Source: Clostridium ragsdalei P11
Lineage (GTDB): Bacteria; Bacillota; Clostridia; Clostridiales; Clostridiaceae
Assembly: GCF_001675165.1 (NCBI RefSeq)
Contig: NZ_LROS01000079.1
Coordinates: 1-64,000, forward strand
DNA length: 64,000 bases
Direction of reading: 5' to 3'
In this document: positions 7,821-16,217 of the stretch, piece after piece
Position numbering within the stretch: position 1 is the stretch's first letter
Layout: each line of letters begins with the position of its first letter
The notes under the pieces: model-generated
The model's input: the letters and a program-made list of their open reading frames with translations, nothing else
Databases searched by the model: none
What the model was told of the DNA's origin: nothing
Translations under genes and position numbers: made by a program

Positions 7821-9827
7821 CTATACTTTAAATCTTGAAACTATGCCCACTAATGAGTCAGATTTTTCTTTTGCTTTTTCAGTTAATTCTACAACATGTC
7901 CTGCCATTTTAGTTATGTAAGAGGTTTCACCTGCAATATTTTGAGCACCACTTGCCTGTTCATTTCCACTGTCTGATATCTCTTGCATTAGTTTTGATAC
8001 ATTTTGAACTGATACAAGAAGTTCATGAGAAGTAGTACTAAACTCTGTTACTATATTATTTACGTCTAAGAAATTCTTACTAGATTCTTCATGAGATTCT
8101 ACAATTTCATTGTAATCAGGTAAAATCTTTTTATCTATAAATTCCAATATTTCATAAGCACTAGATGATAAATTATCTACCACTTCTAAGATAGTTTTTG
8201 TAACCTGCTGTATTCTATTAACAGTATCTTTAGAATCATCAGAAAGAGTTCTTATTTCATTTGCTACAACTGCAAAACCCCTACCTGCTTCTCCTGCTCT
8301 AGCAGCTTCAATAGATGCATTTAGCGCTAATAAATTAGTATCTTCCATAATATCAAGAATTGCTGAGGACAGTTCATTAATCTTAGAAACCTCTTCTGAT
8401 TTCTCAATGGCATCTTCCAAACTTTCTTTTGTGTTTTTGTATATGCTCATTATGCTTTCTCTGGATTTCATTGCTTTTTGTTTCATTTTCTGTGATGTAC
8501 TGCTTGCATTTGAAACACTTTCAGAACTATATTGCGCCTTTTTCGATATAGATTCTGCATCCTTTTCAATTTCCCTTGATATTGCACTTATTTCTTCAGT
8601 AGATGCTGCAGTTTCCTCAGTAGTATCTGACAACTGTTCTGTAGTTGCAGATATCTCCTCTATGCTTTTATTAAGATTCTCCATTTCCACATTAATTTGT
8701 TTCATATTTTCAGTTACATTAGAAGATTCTTCTATTATATTCTTAATTATATTTCCCTGACTTTCCTGCATATTCTTTACCGCAACCGCAAGCATACCTG
8801 ATTCATCTTTCATTTTTAACAACTTTTCAGGTATTGGCATTGTAAAATCACCAGATGCCACTATTTTTAAATGCTTTGTAATTACATTTATAGGTTTTGA
8901 TATAAGTGAAGTAATGAAAAATGCTATTAATACACCTATTAATACAAAAATAATAGTTGTAATTACCTGAAAGATTTCATTTTTTGTGAGGCTTTCCATA
9001 ACTTCAGATTTGGGTACAGATATTCCCAAGGACCAGTTAGTACCTTTTACAGGTGCATATCCTATATATTTTTTTGTTCCATCTCTGTAAGTATACCCAT
9101 CTGCGCCACTCTTTCCCTCCATCATATAAGTTTCAAATTTCATTAGTTCCTGCAAGCTTGGATCTTTTTTACTTTTCTCAATTACATTTTCCATTTTACG
9201 TACAAGGGATGTATCTTTATTTGCTACTGTATGTCCAGTTTTACTTATCATAAAAGTTGTTCCAGTTTTACCATACTTGATATTATTAGTTATTTTACTC
9301 AATTCACTTCCATCACGTGTGGCAATTAAAACTCCCTTAACTTTACTACCGTCTTTAATAGGAACAGCATAAGACATAACAAGCCTATTATCTGCCTTTC
9401 CTAAAATTGGATCTGAAACTGAACTTTTTCCTTGAAGTGCTTCTTTATAATTCTCTCTATCATATAAATTTGCCTTTACTCCATCTGTAAATGTAACATT
9501 ACCATTAGCATCTCCTATACCCATACTTATATGTCCACTTCTTTGTACCTCATCTTTTAAAATATTTAATTTTTGATCTGTAGATAATACATCACTTTTT
9601 ATATAATAGTTTCCTGCAAGCCCTTTCATTACATCTAATTGTCCTTCAATTTTAGTTTGAACAAATTTTGCAGATTGCTGAGCCATTTGAAGCAAGGATT
9701 CAGTAGCATTTGAAGCTAACGTATCATAAGATTCTATAAAAGATACTGTACCAAGTCCTATGCACATAATTAGAATCAAAATTCCAAAGGATATAGCCAT
9801 TTTTGTCTTAATACTCTTAAAGTACAA
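7821..9827 (-). CDS. Methyl-accepting chemotaxis protein with Cache sensor domain
   Basis: The protein has 668 residues from a TTG start at 9827. A GGGAGGA sequence seven bases before that TTG is an ideal ribosome site, while the in-frame ATG at 9842 would place this site inside the gene. Order of parts: transmembrane helix 1 ([17 protein letters not shown]), extracellular double-Cache domain (about residues 35-275, with [17 protein letters not shown] and [18 protein letters not shown]), transmembrane helix 2 ([20 protein letters not shown]), HAMP, and a cytoplasmic signalling domain with the hairpin tip [20 protein letters not shown]. It would sense a small molecule and control CheA. No che genes are close, but motAB lies 40 kb away. 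Confidence 0.9.
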   Translation of the reverse strand: MYFKSIKTKMAISFGILILIMCIGLGTVSFIESYDTLASNATESLLQMAQQSAKFVQTKIEGQLDVMKGLAGNYYIKSDVLSTDQKLNILKDEVQRSGHISMGIGDANGNVTFTDGVKANLYDRENYKEALQGKSSVSDPILGKADNRLVMSYAVPIKDGSKVKGVLIATRDGSELSKITNNIKYGKTGTTFMISKTGHTVANKDTSLVRKMENVIEKSKKDPSLQELMKFETYMMEGKSGADGYTYRDGTKKYIGYAPVKGTNWSLGISVPKSEVMESLTKNEIFQVITTIIFVLIGVLIAFFITSLISKPINVITKHLKIVASGDFTMPIPEKLLKMKDESGMLAVAVKNMQESQGNIIKNIIEESSNVTENMKQINVEMENLNKSIEEISATTEQLSDTTEETAASTEEISAISREIEKDAESISKKAQYSSESVSNASSTSQKMKQKAMKSRESIMSIYKNTKESLEDAIEKSEEVSKINELSSAILDIMEDTNLLALNASIEAARAGEAGRGFAVVANEIRTLSDDSKDTVNRIQQVTKTILEVVDNLSSSAYEILEFIDKKILPDYNEIVESHEESSKNFLDVNNIVTEFSTTSHELLVSVQNVSKLMQEISDSGNEQASGAQNIAGETSYITKMAGHVVELTEKAKEKSDSLVGIVSRFKV

Positions 9828-10045
9828 ATTAATTCCTCCCATTCCTAGTAAAGTAATTTTGCTTAAATTGTATATTAATTAATAATTATTGTTACTTACA
9901 TTGTACTACAAATTAATAATTTTTCAACAATATATTTAAAATGGGTAGGAATTCACCTTTACAAAAAGTCTTAAATCTATCTTCTGGTAGTTAGTAACCT
10001 TTATTATGCTTATATTTAAGTAATAAATAATATAGTGTTAATCAA

Positions 10046-10095
10046 CATAAGATGGAGCTTAAACCCCCATCTTATGCTAAGATTCTATTTAAAAT
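10046..10095. repeat. Hairpin repeat family R, copy 1
   Basis: Stem CATAAGATGG (10046-10055) and CCATCTTATG (10067-10076), followed by CTAAGATTCTATTTA. It resembles copies at 10950 and 51577 in stem context (..AGATGGAG..) and in the trailing segment, but is the most diverged. It lies at the 3' end of the alarmone synthetase gene and may act as its terminator. The rest of the 9828-10045 gap is AT-rich and holds only the chemoreceptor promoter region. Confidence 0.5.
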
Positions 10096-10754
10096 TAATT
10101 TAATCTCTCCAATTCCTGTTGTATATTCTGCATCTTAATATCTGTTCTTGATATAACATCTGCACATTCCTTTAAATCACTCTTTATATGTACTGGAGCC
10201 TTCCCTGCTGTTTTATAATATAATTTATGTTCCAAGCTTGCCCAAAAATCCATAGCAATAGTCCTTATCTGTACTTCTATTCTCACTGGTTCTACATGGT
10301 TTGAAAAGAATATAGGAATTTCCAGAACCATATGAAAACTTCTATATCCATTTGGTTTTGGATTTTTAATATAATCTTTTTCTTTAATCAAAGTTATATC
10401 ATCCTGTCTTTTGAGCATATCTGCAATTTCATATATATCACTTACAAATGAGCAAATAACTCTTATGCCTGCTATATCATTCAAATTTTTCTTTGCCGAT
10501 TCAAGTGTTAGTTCTAAACCTTTTCGCTTAAGTTTTCCTATTATGCTTCTAGGTTCCTTAACCCTAGATTTAATATATTCTATGGGATTTCTTTTCCTCT
10601 TTACTTTAAATTCTTTATCTAATATTTCAAGTTTAGTCCTAACTTCTTTTATAGCAGAACTATAACTCATCATAAAAGATTGAAATTTTTCTATTCCCTC
10701 ATCAATATCCACCGATACGTCCAAAGGTAGTTCGATAATTTCTGTGGATTCCAT
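10095..10754 (-). CDS. Small alarmone synthetase, RelA/SpoT-domain (RelQ/YjbM-like)
   Basis: A 219-residue stand-alone (p)ppGpp synthetase without hydrolase or TGS/ACT domains. Visible motifs are RVKEPRSIIGKLKRKG (ATP-binding basic region), DIAGIRVIC (metal-binding aspartate), KDYIKNPKPNGYRSFHMVL (G-loop with the stacking tyrosine) and VEVQIRTIAMDFWASLEHKL. This fits the tetrameric SAS1 (RelQ/YjbM) branch. It transfers pyrophosphate from ATP to GDP/GTP in the cytoplasm under envelope or nutrient stress. The ATG at 10754 is chosen over a TTG at 10775 because the AAAGGGG lies between them. Hairpin repeats flank the gene on both sides. Confidence 0.88.
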   Translation of the reverse strand: MESTEIIELPLDVSVDIDEGIEKFQSFMMSYSSAIKEVRTKLEILDKEFKVKRKRNPIEYIKSRVKEPRSIIGKLKRKGLELTLESAKKNLNDIAGIRVICSFVSDIYEIADMLKRQDDITLIKEKDYIKNPKPNGYRSFHMVLEIPIFFSNHVEPVRIEVQIRTIAMDFWASLEHKLYYKTAGKAPVHIKSDLKECADVISRTDIKMQNIQQELERLN

Positions 10755-10865
10755 TATAAATATTTCCCCTTTCAAAAACTCACTTTAAGTTCAATTCATT
10801 CACATAATACTACAGTTTATGAAATCATAAAAGTATTTTAGTCATTTTTCACTTTATGTTAATAT

Positions 10866-10995
10866 TTATCCGATGACTACCTGCTCTAATACCCCCCTTC
10901 TTCAAGGGGAGTAAAGAGCAGCTACGTCCCTGGATAACGATTTCTAAGCATCAGGTGGAGTCAAAACTCCACCTGATACCAAGAACTCTGTTTAT
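10866..10995. repeat. Hairpin repeat family R, copy 2: two stacked stem-loops plus conserved tail
   Basis: First stem-loop: TTATCC (10866-10871) with GGATAA (10932-10937), CTGCTCT (10881-10887) with AGAGCAG (10915-10921), and a CCCC/GGGG tip. Second: ATCAGGTGGAGT (10950-10961) with ACTCCACCTGAT (10966-10977), a perfect 12-bp stem with a four-base loop. The tail CCAAGAACTCTGTTTAT (10979-10995) is identical to copy 3 at 51.6 kb. It occupies most of the 304-base gap between the alarmone synthetase start and the DUF2225 stop. It has no long T-run, so it is more than a simple terminator. Origin (IS200/IS605-derived palindromic element or structured RNA) is unknown. Confidence 0.6.
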
Positions 10996-11058
10996 ATATC
11001 TAATAGGTGGACTAATTTACAAATTTATGAGTTAAACGGATGGTTTAGTACCATCCGT

Positions 11059-11946
11059 TTAACTAAAAAATCTTGAAAAAAATCCCTTTTTAGGTTTTTG
11101 ATCTTCTTTTGAAATAACCTCATCGTTATTTAATTCATCAACACCTTTTTCCAATTGTTCAGCTTCTTTTATTAAATCTCTTTGCTCTCTAGTTCGATCC
11201 TTAAGCTTTGAAGGAACTCCATGGGTTGTTATTATCTGGCTAAACCATTTTAAACTTTCATCATTATTTCCCAATCTTCTATTCAATTCACCAATAATAT
11301 ACATAGAAGTGAACTTATCCATGTTATATAAGGGAAACGCTTCATTAAAATAAGCATAGTTAAACCCTTCTAAAGCCTGTCTTAAAAATACAGCTTCATT
11401 TTCAGAGTCCTCTAATATTCGATACATCCAGGCTAATTTTAAACAATTCATTGCCTTTTTACTAGCTTTTGCACCTATCACATAATAATTTAATAAAGAA
11501 AGTTTAAACCTTTCTATAGCTACATTTACGTCATATACCTCCGGGTAAGATCTAGGCTGCCATTTTGGTCTGATTTTTTCTTTTACTAGATCAATTTCAG
11601 AATCTCTAATTTTATTAAAGTCCCTTTTCATTGCGGCATATCCACATTTATCACAAACCCATACATCATAAAAATAAGGATTTATAACATCAAATATAAT
11701 AAATGAATCAGAATCTCTTTTTAAAATTCTTGCAGCTGAAGTTTTAACTGCTCTAGCTTTAAAATCATTATCACAAACCGGACATGTAATTTCACAATCA
11801 TATAATAATTTTTTTTGTTTTTCTTCATCCGTTAATTGAATCGATTCCTCTTTTTCTATTTTTTCTTTTTTGCTATGGTACAAATCTATTTCATCTATAT
11901 CATCAAACCCTAAATCTTCTAAACCAGAAAATATATTTTTTGGCAC
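11059..11946 (-). CDS. DUF2225 family protein with zinc-ribbon and TPR-like helices
   Basis: The protein has 295 residues and starts at a GTG preceded by GAAGGTGAT. Residues about 53-56 (CPVC) and 95-100 (CDKCGY) provide four cysteines that should bind one zinc. The C-terminal half is helical with repeats of the tetratricopeptide kind (NCLKLAWMYRILEDSENEAV, IIGELNRRLGNNDESLKWF). The first 45 residues and the last 25 are charged and probably disordered. DUF2225 proteins are cytoplasmic, clostridial and of unknown function. A 3' hairpin with the sequence AACGGATGG/CCATCCGTT spans the stop region (about 11036-11060) and probably ends the transcript. Confidence 0.8.
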   Translation of the reverse strand: MPKNIFSGLEDLGFDDIDEIDLYHSKKEKIEKEESIQLTDEEKQKKLLYDCEITCPVCDNDFKARAVKTSAARILKRDSDSFIIFDVINPYFYDVWVCDKCGYAAMKRDFNKIRDSEIDLVKEKIRPKWQPRSYPEVYDVNVAIERFKLSLLNYYVIGAKASKKAMNCLKLAWMYRILEDSENEAVFLRQALEGFNYAYFNEAFPLYNMDKFTSMYIIGELNRRLGNNDESLKWFSQIITTHGVPSKLKDRTREQRDLIKEAEQLEKGVDELNNDEVISKEDQKPKKGFFSRFFS

Positions 11947-12097
11947 TAGAACATCACCTTCATCATCTAAAAATTTTTATATAAGTATTATATCAAAAAA
12001 AGCAATTAAATTAAATTATATCAACCTGTGCTATAAAGATTAATGTCAAGGAGTTTTATAAATAATGGTAACCAATTCAAAAAGCTGAAAAATTACC

Positions 12098-12142
12098 TTG
12101 ACATCCTTAAAATTGTATCTATAATGTATATGTAGACCAGTC
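12098..12142 (+). promoter_or_regulatory. tetR promoter with adjacent operator half-palindrome
   Basis: TTGACA (12098-12103), a 16-base spacer and TATAAT (12120-12125) form a consensus promoter. TAGACCAGTC (12133-12142) follows at the transcription start region and matches most of the perfect palindrome TAGACCGGTCTA in front of the exporter at 12966. A repressor bound here would shut off its own gene. Confidence 0.75.
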
Positions 12143-12171
12143 GTTATATTATAAGAAAGGACATTACTTTA

Positions 12172-12750
12172 ATGAAAAATAAAACTTACTCAAGAGAAAA
12201 AATACTTACAGCAGCATCAATGCTTTTTCAAGTTAAGGGATATAACGCTGCAGGATTAAATGAAATTTTAAAGGAAAGTGGTTCACCTAAAGGTTCTCTA
12301 TATTACTATTTTCCAGGTGGAAAAGAAGAATTAGCTTTAGAATCTATAAAACTTGCCAATGAAGCTATTCAAAATAAATTGCAAACTACATTAAATGAAC
12401 ACTCAAATCCAATTGAAGCTATTCAATCCGTAATTAAAAACATAATAGAAGATTTAAAAAGGGATGGAAAACTAAAAGATATTTCTTTAAGTCTTATAGC
12501 TCTAGAAACTTATTTATCAATTGAACCTTTAAGAAAAGCCTGTGAGTTAGCTTTTCTAGATATACAAAACACATATACTAAAAAGTTAATTGAAGGTGGG
12601 TTTTCTAAAGAAACTGCACAGGAATTAGGCATTTTTATTCAAGTTATAGTTGAAGGAGCCATTACAGCCTCAGTTACTGAAAAAAACCCTATTGCTCTTT
12701 TAACGGTTAGTAAACAAATCGGTATTTTATTGAATTCATACATAAATTAA
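12172..12750 (+). CDS. TetR/AcrR-family repressor (LmrA/YxaF-like)
   Basis: A 192-residue TetR repressor. The N-terminal helix-turn-helix is visible as SMLFQVKGYNAAGLNEILKE followed by GSPKGSLYYYFPGGKEELA (residues about 15-54), a form with G-KE-LA typical of LmrA/YxaF members. The C-terminal 130 residues form the helical ligand and dimer domain. It is followed by a DHA2 exporter, and both promoters carry TAGACC-type sites, so it very probably represses itself and the exporter until a drug binds. The ATG follows AAAGGACATT. Confidence 0.88.
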   Translation: MKNKTYSREKILTAASMLFQVKGYNAAGLNEILKESGSPKGSLYYYFPGGKEELALESIKLANEAIQNKLQTTLNEHSNPIEAIQSVIKNIIEDLKRDGKLKDISLSLIALETYLSIEPLRKACELAFLDIQNTYTKKLIEGGFSKETAQELGIFIQVIVEGAITASVTEKNPIALLTVSKQIGILLNSYIN

Positions 12751-12937
12751 AAATATTGCGAAGCAAAGCTTTTGAAAATAACAAAGTTCAAATAACAAAG
12801 AACAGATAAAGATGATTTCCATCGTACCTCAGGAAATCTATAATTTTAATATTTTCTGACGTTAGGAAGAAATTTATCCTTATTTGATATTTGAACTTTG
12901 AACTTTGTTCTTTAAAAATATTACTTTGCAATATTTT
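12750..12937. repeat. Palindromic mosaic element, copy A (short form)
   Basis: Outer arms AAAATATTGC (12750-12759) and GCAATATTTT (12928-12937). Inside, AACAAAGTTCAAAT (12780-12793) pairs with ATTTGAACTTTG (12889-12900), where the word GAACTTT is repeated with a 7-base period. The core holds TTCTGACGTTAGGA (12855-12868), which recurs in opposite orientation in copy B at 28.3 kb. The element fills the gap between the repressor and the exporter. Confidence 0.65.
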
Positions 12938-12965
12938 CAAAGTGTTCGTTTACGCCCTTAATATA

Positions 12966-12977
12966 TAGACCGGTCTA
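12966..12977. promoter_or_regulatory. Operator of the drug exporter
   Basis: TAGACCGGTCTA is a perfect 12-bp palindrome 28 bases before the exporter ATG. It shares TAGACC and GTC with the site at the tetR promoter, as expected for LmrA/YxaF-type repressors. Confidence 0.75.
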
Positions 12978-13005
12978 CAAAATAAATTTAAGGAGATTAT
13001 AATTT

Positions 13006-14448
13006 ATGGAAGCAAAAAAAATTTATACAGAAAAAAGACCTAAGTACAATGCAAAAGCAATTATGTTTGTATTATTACTTGGAAGTTTCATAGCACTATT
13101 TAATGAAACCATATTGAATGTAGCATTTCCTAAATTAATGGTAGAAATGCACATTACAGCTACTACAGCACAGTGGCTTACTACTGGTTATGTACTAGTA
13201 GTTGGAATTCTTGTGCCAGTTACAGCTTTTCTTATTCACACTTTTACTACAAAGCAACTATTTTTAAGTGCAATGGTATTATTTCTAATTGGGACTCTAT
13301 GTGCTGTATTTTCTAGCACTTTTACAGCACTATTAATTTCAAGAATAATTCAAGCATTAGGCACTGGTATGCTCATACCTATTATGATGAATTCAGCTTT
13401 AGTAGTAACACCACCAGAAAAACGTGGTTCAATAATGGGGTTATGTGTTTGTATAATCACATTAGGACCTGCACTTGGTCCAGCGGTTTCTGGTTTACTT
13501 CTGCAGCATTTTAGCTGGCATTCATTATTCGTGCTCTTAATTCCAATTTTATTGATTTGTATTATTGGAGGTTATTTTTATTTAGAAAATATCTCTGTGA
13601 TAACAAAACCTAAAATTGATTACTTATCCATACTGCTGTCAACTATAGGATTTGCAGGTATTATATATTCAGTAAGTTCAGCTGGTAATTCAAGTTTATT
13701 ATCTACTGCTGTTGTTTTTGTAATTGGATTTATAGCATTAATTTTCTTTTGTAAACGCCAGTTATCTTTAAAACAGCCAATACTTGAAATACGATCATTT
13801 AGGCACCCTATATTTGCAATAGGTGTACTATTAATTATATTAATGCAAATGTTTAACTTTTCAATAAATGTCATATTACCTTTGCTGCTTCAAAATGGCT
13901 TAAAAACATCTTCTTTTACGTCAGCAATGGCTATATTACCACCAATTCTTGTGGGATGTGTATTAACTCCATTTGTTGGTAAGATTTATGATAAAATAGG
14001 CGGAAGTATACTGATTCCATTAGGTTTTCTAGTAGCATGTATTTTTACTTTTATGCTATCACGTATTTCACCGTCAACTCCTATAAGGACAATTACTCTT
14101 ATCTATTGTGCTATAATGGTGGGAACATCTATGTCTATGTCAACTACCCAAACAACTTCACTTAGTGAATTATCAGGTAAAAACCAAGCAGATGGTGTTG
14201 CTATAGTAAATACTGGAATGCAAATAGCTGGTGCTTTAGGTTCAGCTCTATTTGTGGGTGTTATGACAGCTTATCAAAATATCTACTTAAAAAATATGAA
14301 TAGTGGGGCAGATCCAAGCAGTCAAGTAAAAGCAATATACATCGGCTTTAGTCGTTCTGTAACAGTTGCTGCTGTGCTAATTGGAATAGGTTTTATATTA
14401 TCTCTAATTCTTAGTAAAAAAAGTAGAACTAAGGATAGTGTAAAATAG
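13006..14448 (+). CDS. MFS multidrug exporter, DHA2 (EmrB/LmrB) family
   Basis: A 480-residue, 14-helix proton antiporter. The first helix pair reads FIALFNETILNVAFPKLM and QWLTTGYVLVVGILVPVTAF (residues about 28-75), the standard DHA2 opening with the acidic residue in helix 1. The motif C region of antiporters follows as MGLCVCIITLGPALGPAVSG (about 144-163). The middle holds two extra helices compared with 12-helix MFS proteins. It should expel lipophilic drugs such as lincosamides or dyes at the membrane. It starts with ATG after AAGGAGATTATAATTT and is controlled by the TAGACCGGTCTA operator. Confidence 0.9.
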   Translation: MEAKKIYTEKRPKYNAKAIMFVLLLGSFIALFNETILNVAFPKLMVEMHITATTAQWLTTGYVLVVGILVPVTAFLIHTFTTKQLFLSAMVLFLIGTLCAVFSSTFTALLISRIIQALGTGMLIPIMMNSALVVTPPEKRGSIMGLCVCIITLGPALGPAVSGLLLQHFSWHSLFVLLIPILLICIIGGYFYLENISVITKPKIDYLSILLSTIGFAGIIYSVSSAGNSSLLSTAVVFVIGFIALIFFCKRQLSLKQPILEIRSFRHPIFAIGVLLIILMQMFNFSINVILPLLLQNGLKTSSFTSAMAILPPILVGCVLTPFVGKIYDKIGGSILIPLGFLVACIFTFMLSRISPSTPIRTITLIYCAIMVGTSMSMSTTQTTSLSELSGKNQADGVAIVNTGMQIAGALGSALFVGVMTAYQNIYLKNMNSGADPSSQVKAIYIGFSRSVTVAAVLIGIGFILSLILSKKSRTKDSVK

Positions 14449-14464
14449 TTACATTTTTACCTGA

Positions 14465-14499
14465 CAAGAAAATTACAAATAAAACCTGTAATTTTCTTG
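14465..14499. terminator. Bidirectional terminator
   Basis: CAAGAAAATTACA (14465-14477) pairs with TGTAATTTTCTTG (14487-14499). It lies between the convergent 3' ends of the exporter and the Bce-type kinase gene. Confidence 0.75.
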
Positions 14500-14500
14500 C

Positions 14501-15520
14501 CTATGAAATATATTTATTTAACTTTGGAAAATGAATTGAAACTTCAGTGCCTTTTCCATATTCAGATTCTATAGCTATATAATGCCCTAACTTTCCTGCA
14601 AGTTTTTGGCTTATATAAAGCCCCATTCCAGTTGAATGCTGCTTTACCCTCCCATTATAACCTGTAAAACTTTTTTCAAAGACTCTTCTAATATCTTCTT
14701 TCTTTATACCTATTCCATTGTCTTTTATATATAAAACTTTTTCCTTTTCTTGTGCTTTTGTATATATATTTATAACCCCATCTTTAGAAGTATATTTTAT
14801 GGCATTATCTAAAATTTGTTTTATTATAAATTGAAGCCATTTATAATCTGTATCAACCTCTACATCTAGATCTTCTATCTTCAATTTTATGTTCTTATTT
14901 ATAAACCAGGATGCCTCACTTTTTATACTTTCCTTTACTGCAGTTTCAATTTTAACATTATCTATTCTGTAATCTTTAGAAAAATCATTTATTCTGGAAT
15001 AAAACAAAGCTTTTTGAACATAATCTTCTACTTTTTCTATCTCCATCTCTATTCCATATAATGTCTTTTCATTTTCTCTACTTAAATTATTTTCAATAAT
15101 TAGTTTAGATGCAGCAATAGGCGTTTTTATTTCATGAACCCAGGTAGTTAAAAATTCAACACTTTCATTGTTATTATTATTAAGACTTTCTATTTGTATA
15201 TTAGCATTTTCATACAGATTATTAATTACATCAAGATAAAATTTTTGTTCATAATTCCTTGGACAAGGTAAACTGTGAATCCACTCCAGCCCTTCTTTAG
15301 GCAATTTTTTAATTTTATTCATATTGAATTTAATTAAGCTATAATCAGCTCCAAGATATATTATAAAAAGCAAAATGGAAACTGTAACTACATATTCCGC
15401 ATTGGATTTTAACATTCTTATAGAACTATCAAATAAAATCATTCCACTTATAAATATCATAAGTATAATAAAAAAAATAACTAAATTTCTTCTGTCTTTT
15501 AAATATTCTCTTAAGCTCAT
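14501..15520 (-). CDS. Bce-type intramembrane-sensing histidine kinase
   Basis: The protein has 339 residues with two N-terminal helices (LVIFFIILMIFISGMILF and AEYVVTVSILLFIIYLGADY) separated by only a few residues, so there is no outer sensing domain, the mark of BceS-like kinases. The phosphoacceptor block is TTWVHEIKTPIAASKL (about 126-141) and the ATP domain shows DNAIKYT, DNGIGIKKEDI and GMGLYISQKLA. Such kinases read the activity of the neighbouring ABC transporter and phosphorylate the partner regulator. Its ATG overlaps the regulator stop by four bases. It is the last gene of the five-gene operon. Confidence 0.9.
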   Translation of the reverse strand: MSLREYLKDRRNLVIFFIILMIFISGMILFDSSIRMLKSNAEYVVTVSILLFIIYLGADYSLIKFNMNKIKKLPKEGLEWIHSLPCPRNYEQKFYLDVINNLYENANIQIESLNNNNNESVEFLTTWVHEIKTPIAASKLIIENNLSRENEKTLYGIEMEIEKVEDYVQKALFYSRINDFSKDYRIDNVKIETAVKESIKSEASWFINKNIKLKIEDLDVEVDTDYKWLQFIIKQILDNAIKYTSKDGVINIYTKAQEKEKVLYIKDNGIGIKKEDIRRVFEKSFTGYNGRVKQHSTGMGLYISQKLAGKLGHYIAIESEYGKGTEVSIHFPKLNKYIS

Positions 15521-16191
15521 ACTATATACCCCATACTTTTTTGGGTCTCAATGTAATTAGGAAGGCCAATATTCTTAATTTTTTTTCTAAGTCTTGCAAT
15601 ATTTACAGTTAAAGTATTGTCATCAACAAAACTCTCATCCTGCCATAACTCTCTTATAATCCTATCACGACTTACTATAGTACCTTTATTTTTCATAAGT
15701 ATGTGTAGAATTTTAAATTCATTTCTAGTAAGCTGAATATTGTTACCATCATACATAACTGTATCATCTTTTAAATTTAATATTAATCCTTTATGAGTAA
15801 TTACATCTGATTCTAAATCATTGAAATAGGAATAGGTTCTTCTGAGTAATGCATTTACCTTAGTTAGTAATATGTTTATTGAAAATGGTTTTGTAACATA
15901 ATCGTCTCCTCCCATATTTGTTGCTATTATTATGTCCATTTCTTCGGTCCTGGAAGATATAAAAATTATAGGAACTTTTGAAAGCATTCTTATTTTTCCG
16001 CACCAATAAAAGCCATCATAAGCTGGCAGGTTTATATCTAAAAGCACCAGATCTGGTTTATATTTAACAAATTCTTCTATGACCTTATTAAAATCTTCAA
16101 TTCTTTTTCCCTCATATCCATGCTTTCTCACAGCATTAAGTATTTCTTCTCCTATAACTTCATCATCTTCAATTACAAGTATTTTAAACAT
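15517..16191 (-). CDS. OmpR-family response regulator (BceR-like)
   Basis: The protein has 224 residues. The receiver domain has IEDDEVIGEE, phosphoacceptor aspartate in LVLLDINLPAYDGF (about residues 49-62), and YVTKPF. The C-terminal winged helix ends in NTLTVNIARLRKKI (about 198-211). The ATG is preceded by GGGGTGTG. It is the fourth gene of the operon, 26 bases after the permease stop, and should activate the hydrolase-first promoter when the transporter meets a cell-wall peptide. Confidence 0.92.
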   Translation of the reverse strand: MFKILVIEDDEVIGEEILNAVRKHGYEGKRIEDFNKVIEEFVKYKPDLVLLDINLPAYDGFYWCGKIRMLSKVPIIFISSRTEEMDIIIATNMGGDDYVTKPFSINILLTKVNALLRRTYSYFNDLESDVITHKGLILNLKDDTVMYDGNNIQLTRNEFKILHILMKNKGTIVSRDRIIRELWQDESFVDDNTLTVNIARLRKKIKNIGLPNYIETQKSMGYIV

Positions 16192-16217
16192 AGCACACCC
16201 CAGTCTTTAAATATCCC

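Noticed and set aside
10866-10937. rRNA or tRNA fragment suggested by the GC-rich stem
   Set aside because: No cloverleaf or conserved tRNA/rRNA sequence; fits the repeat family with stem-loops instead.
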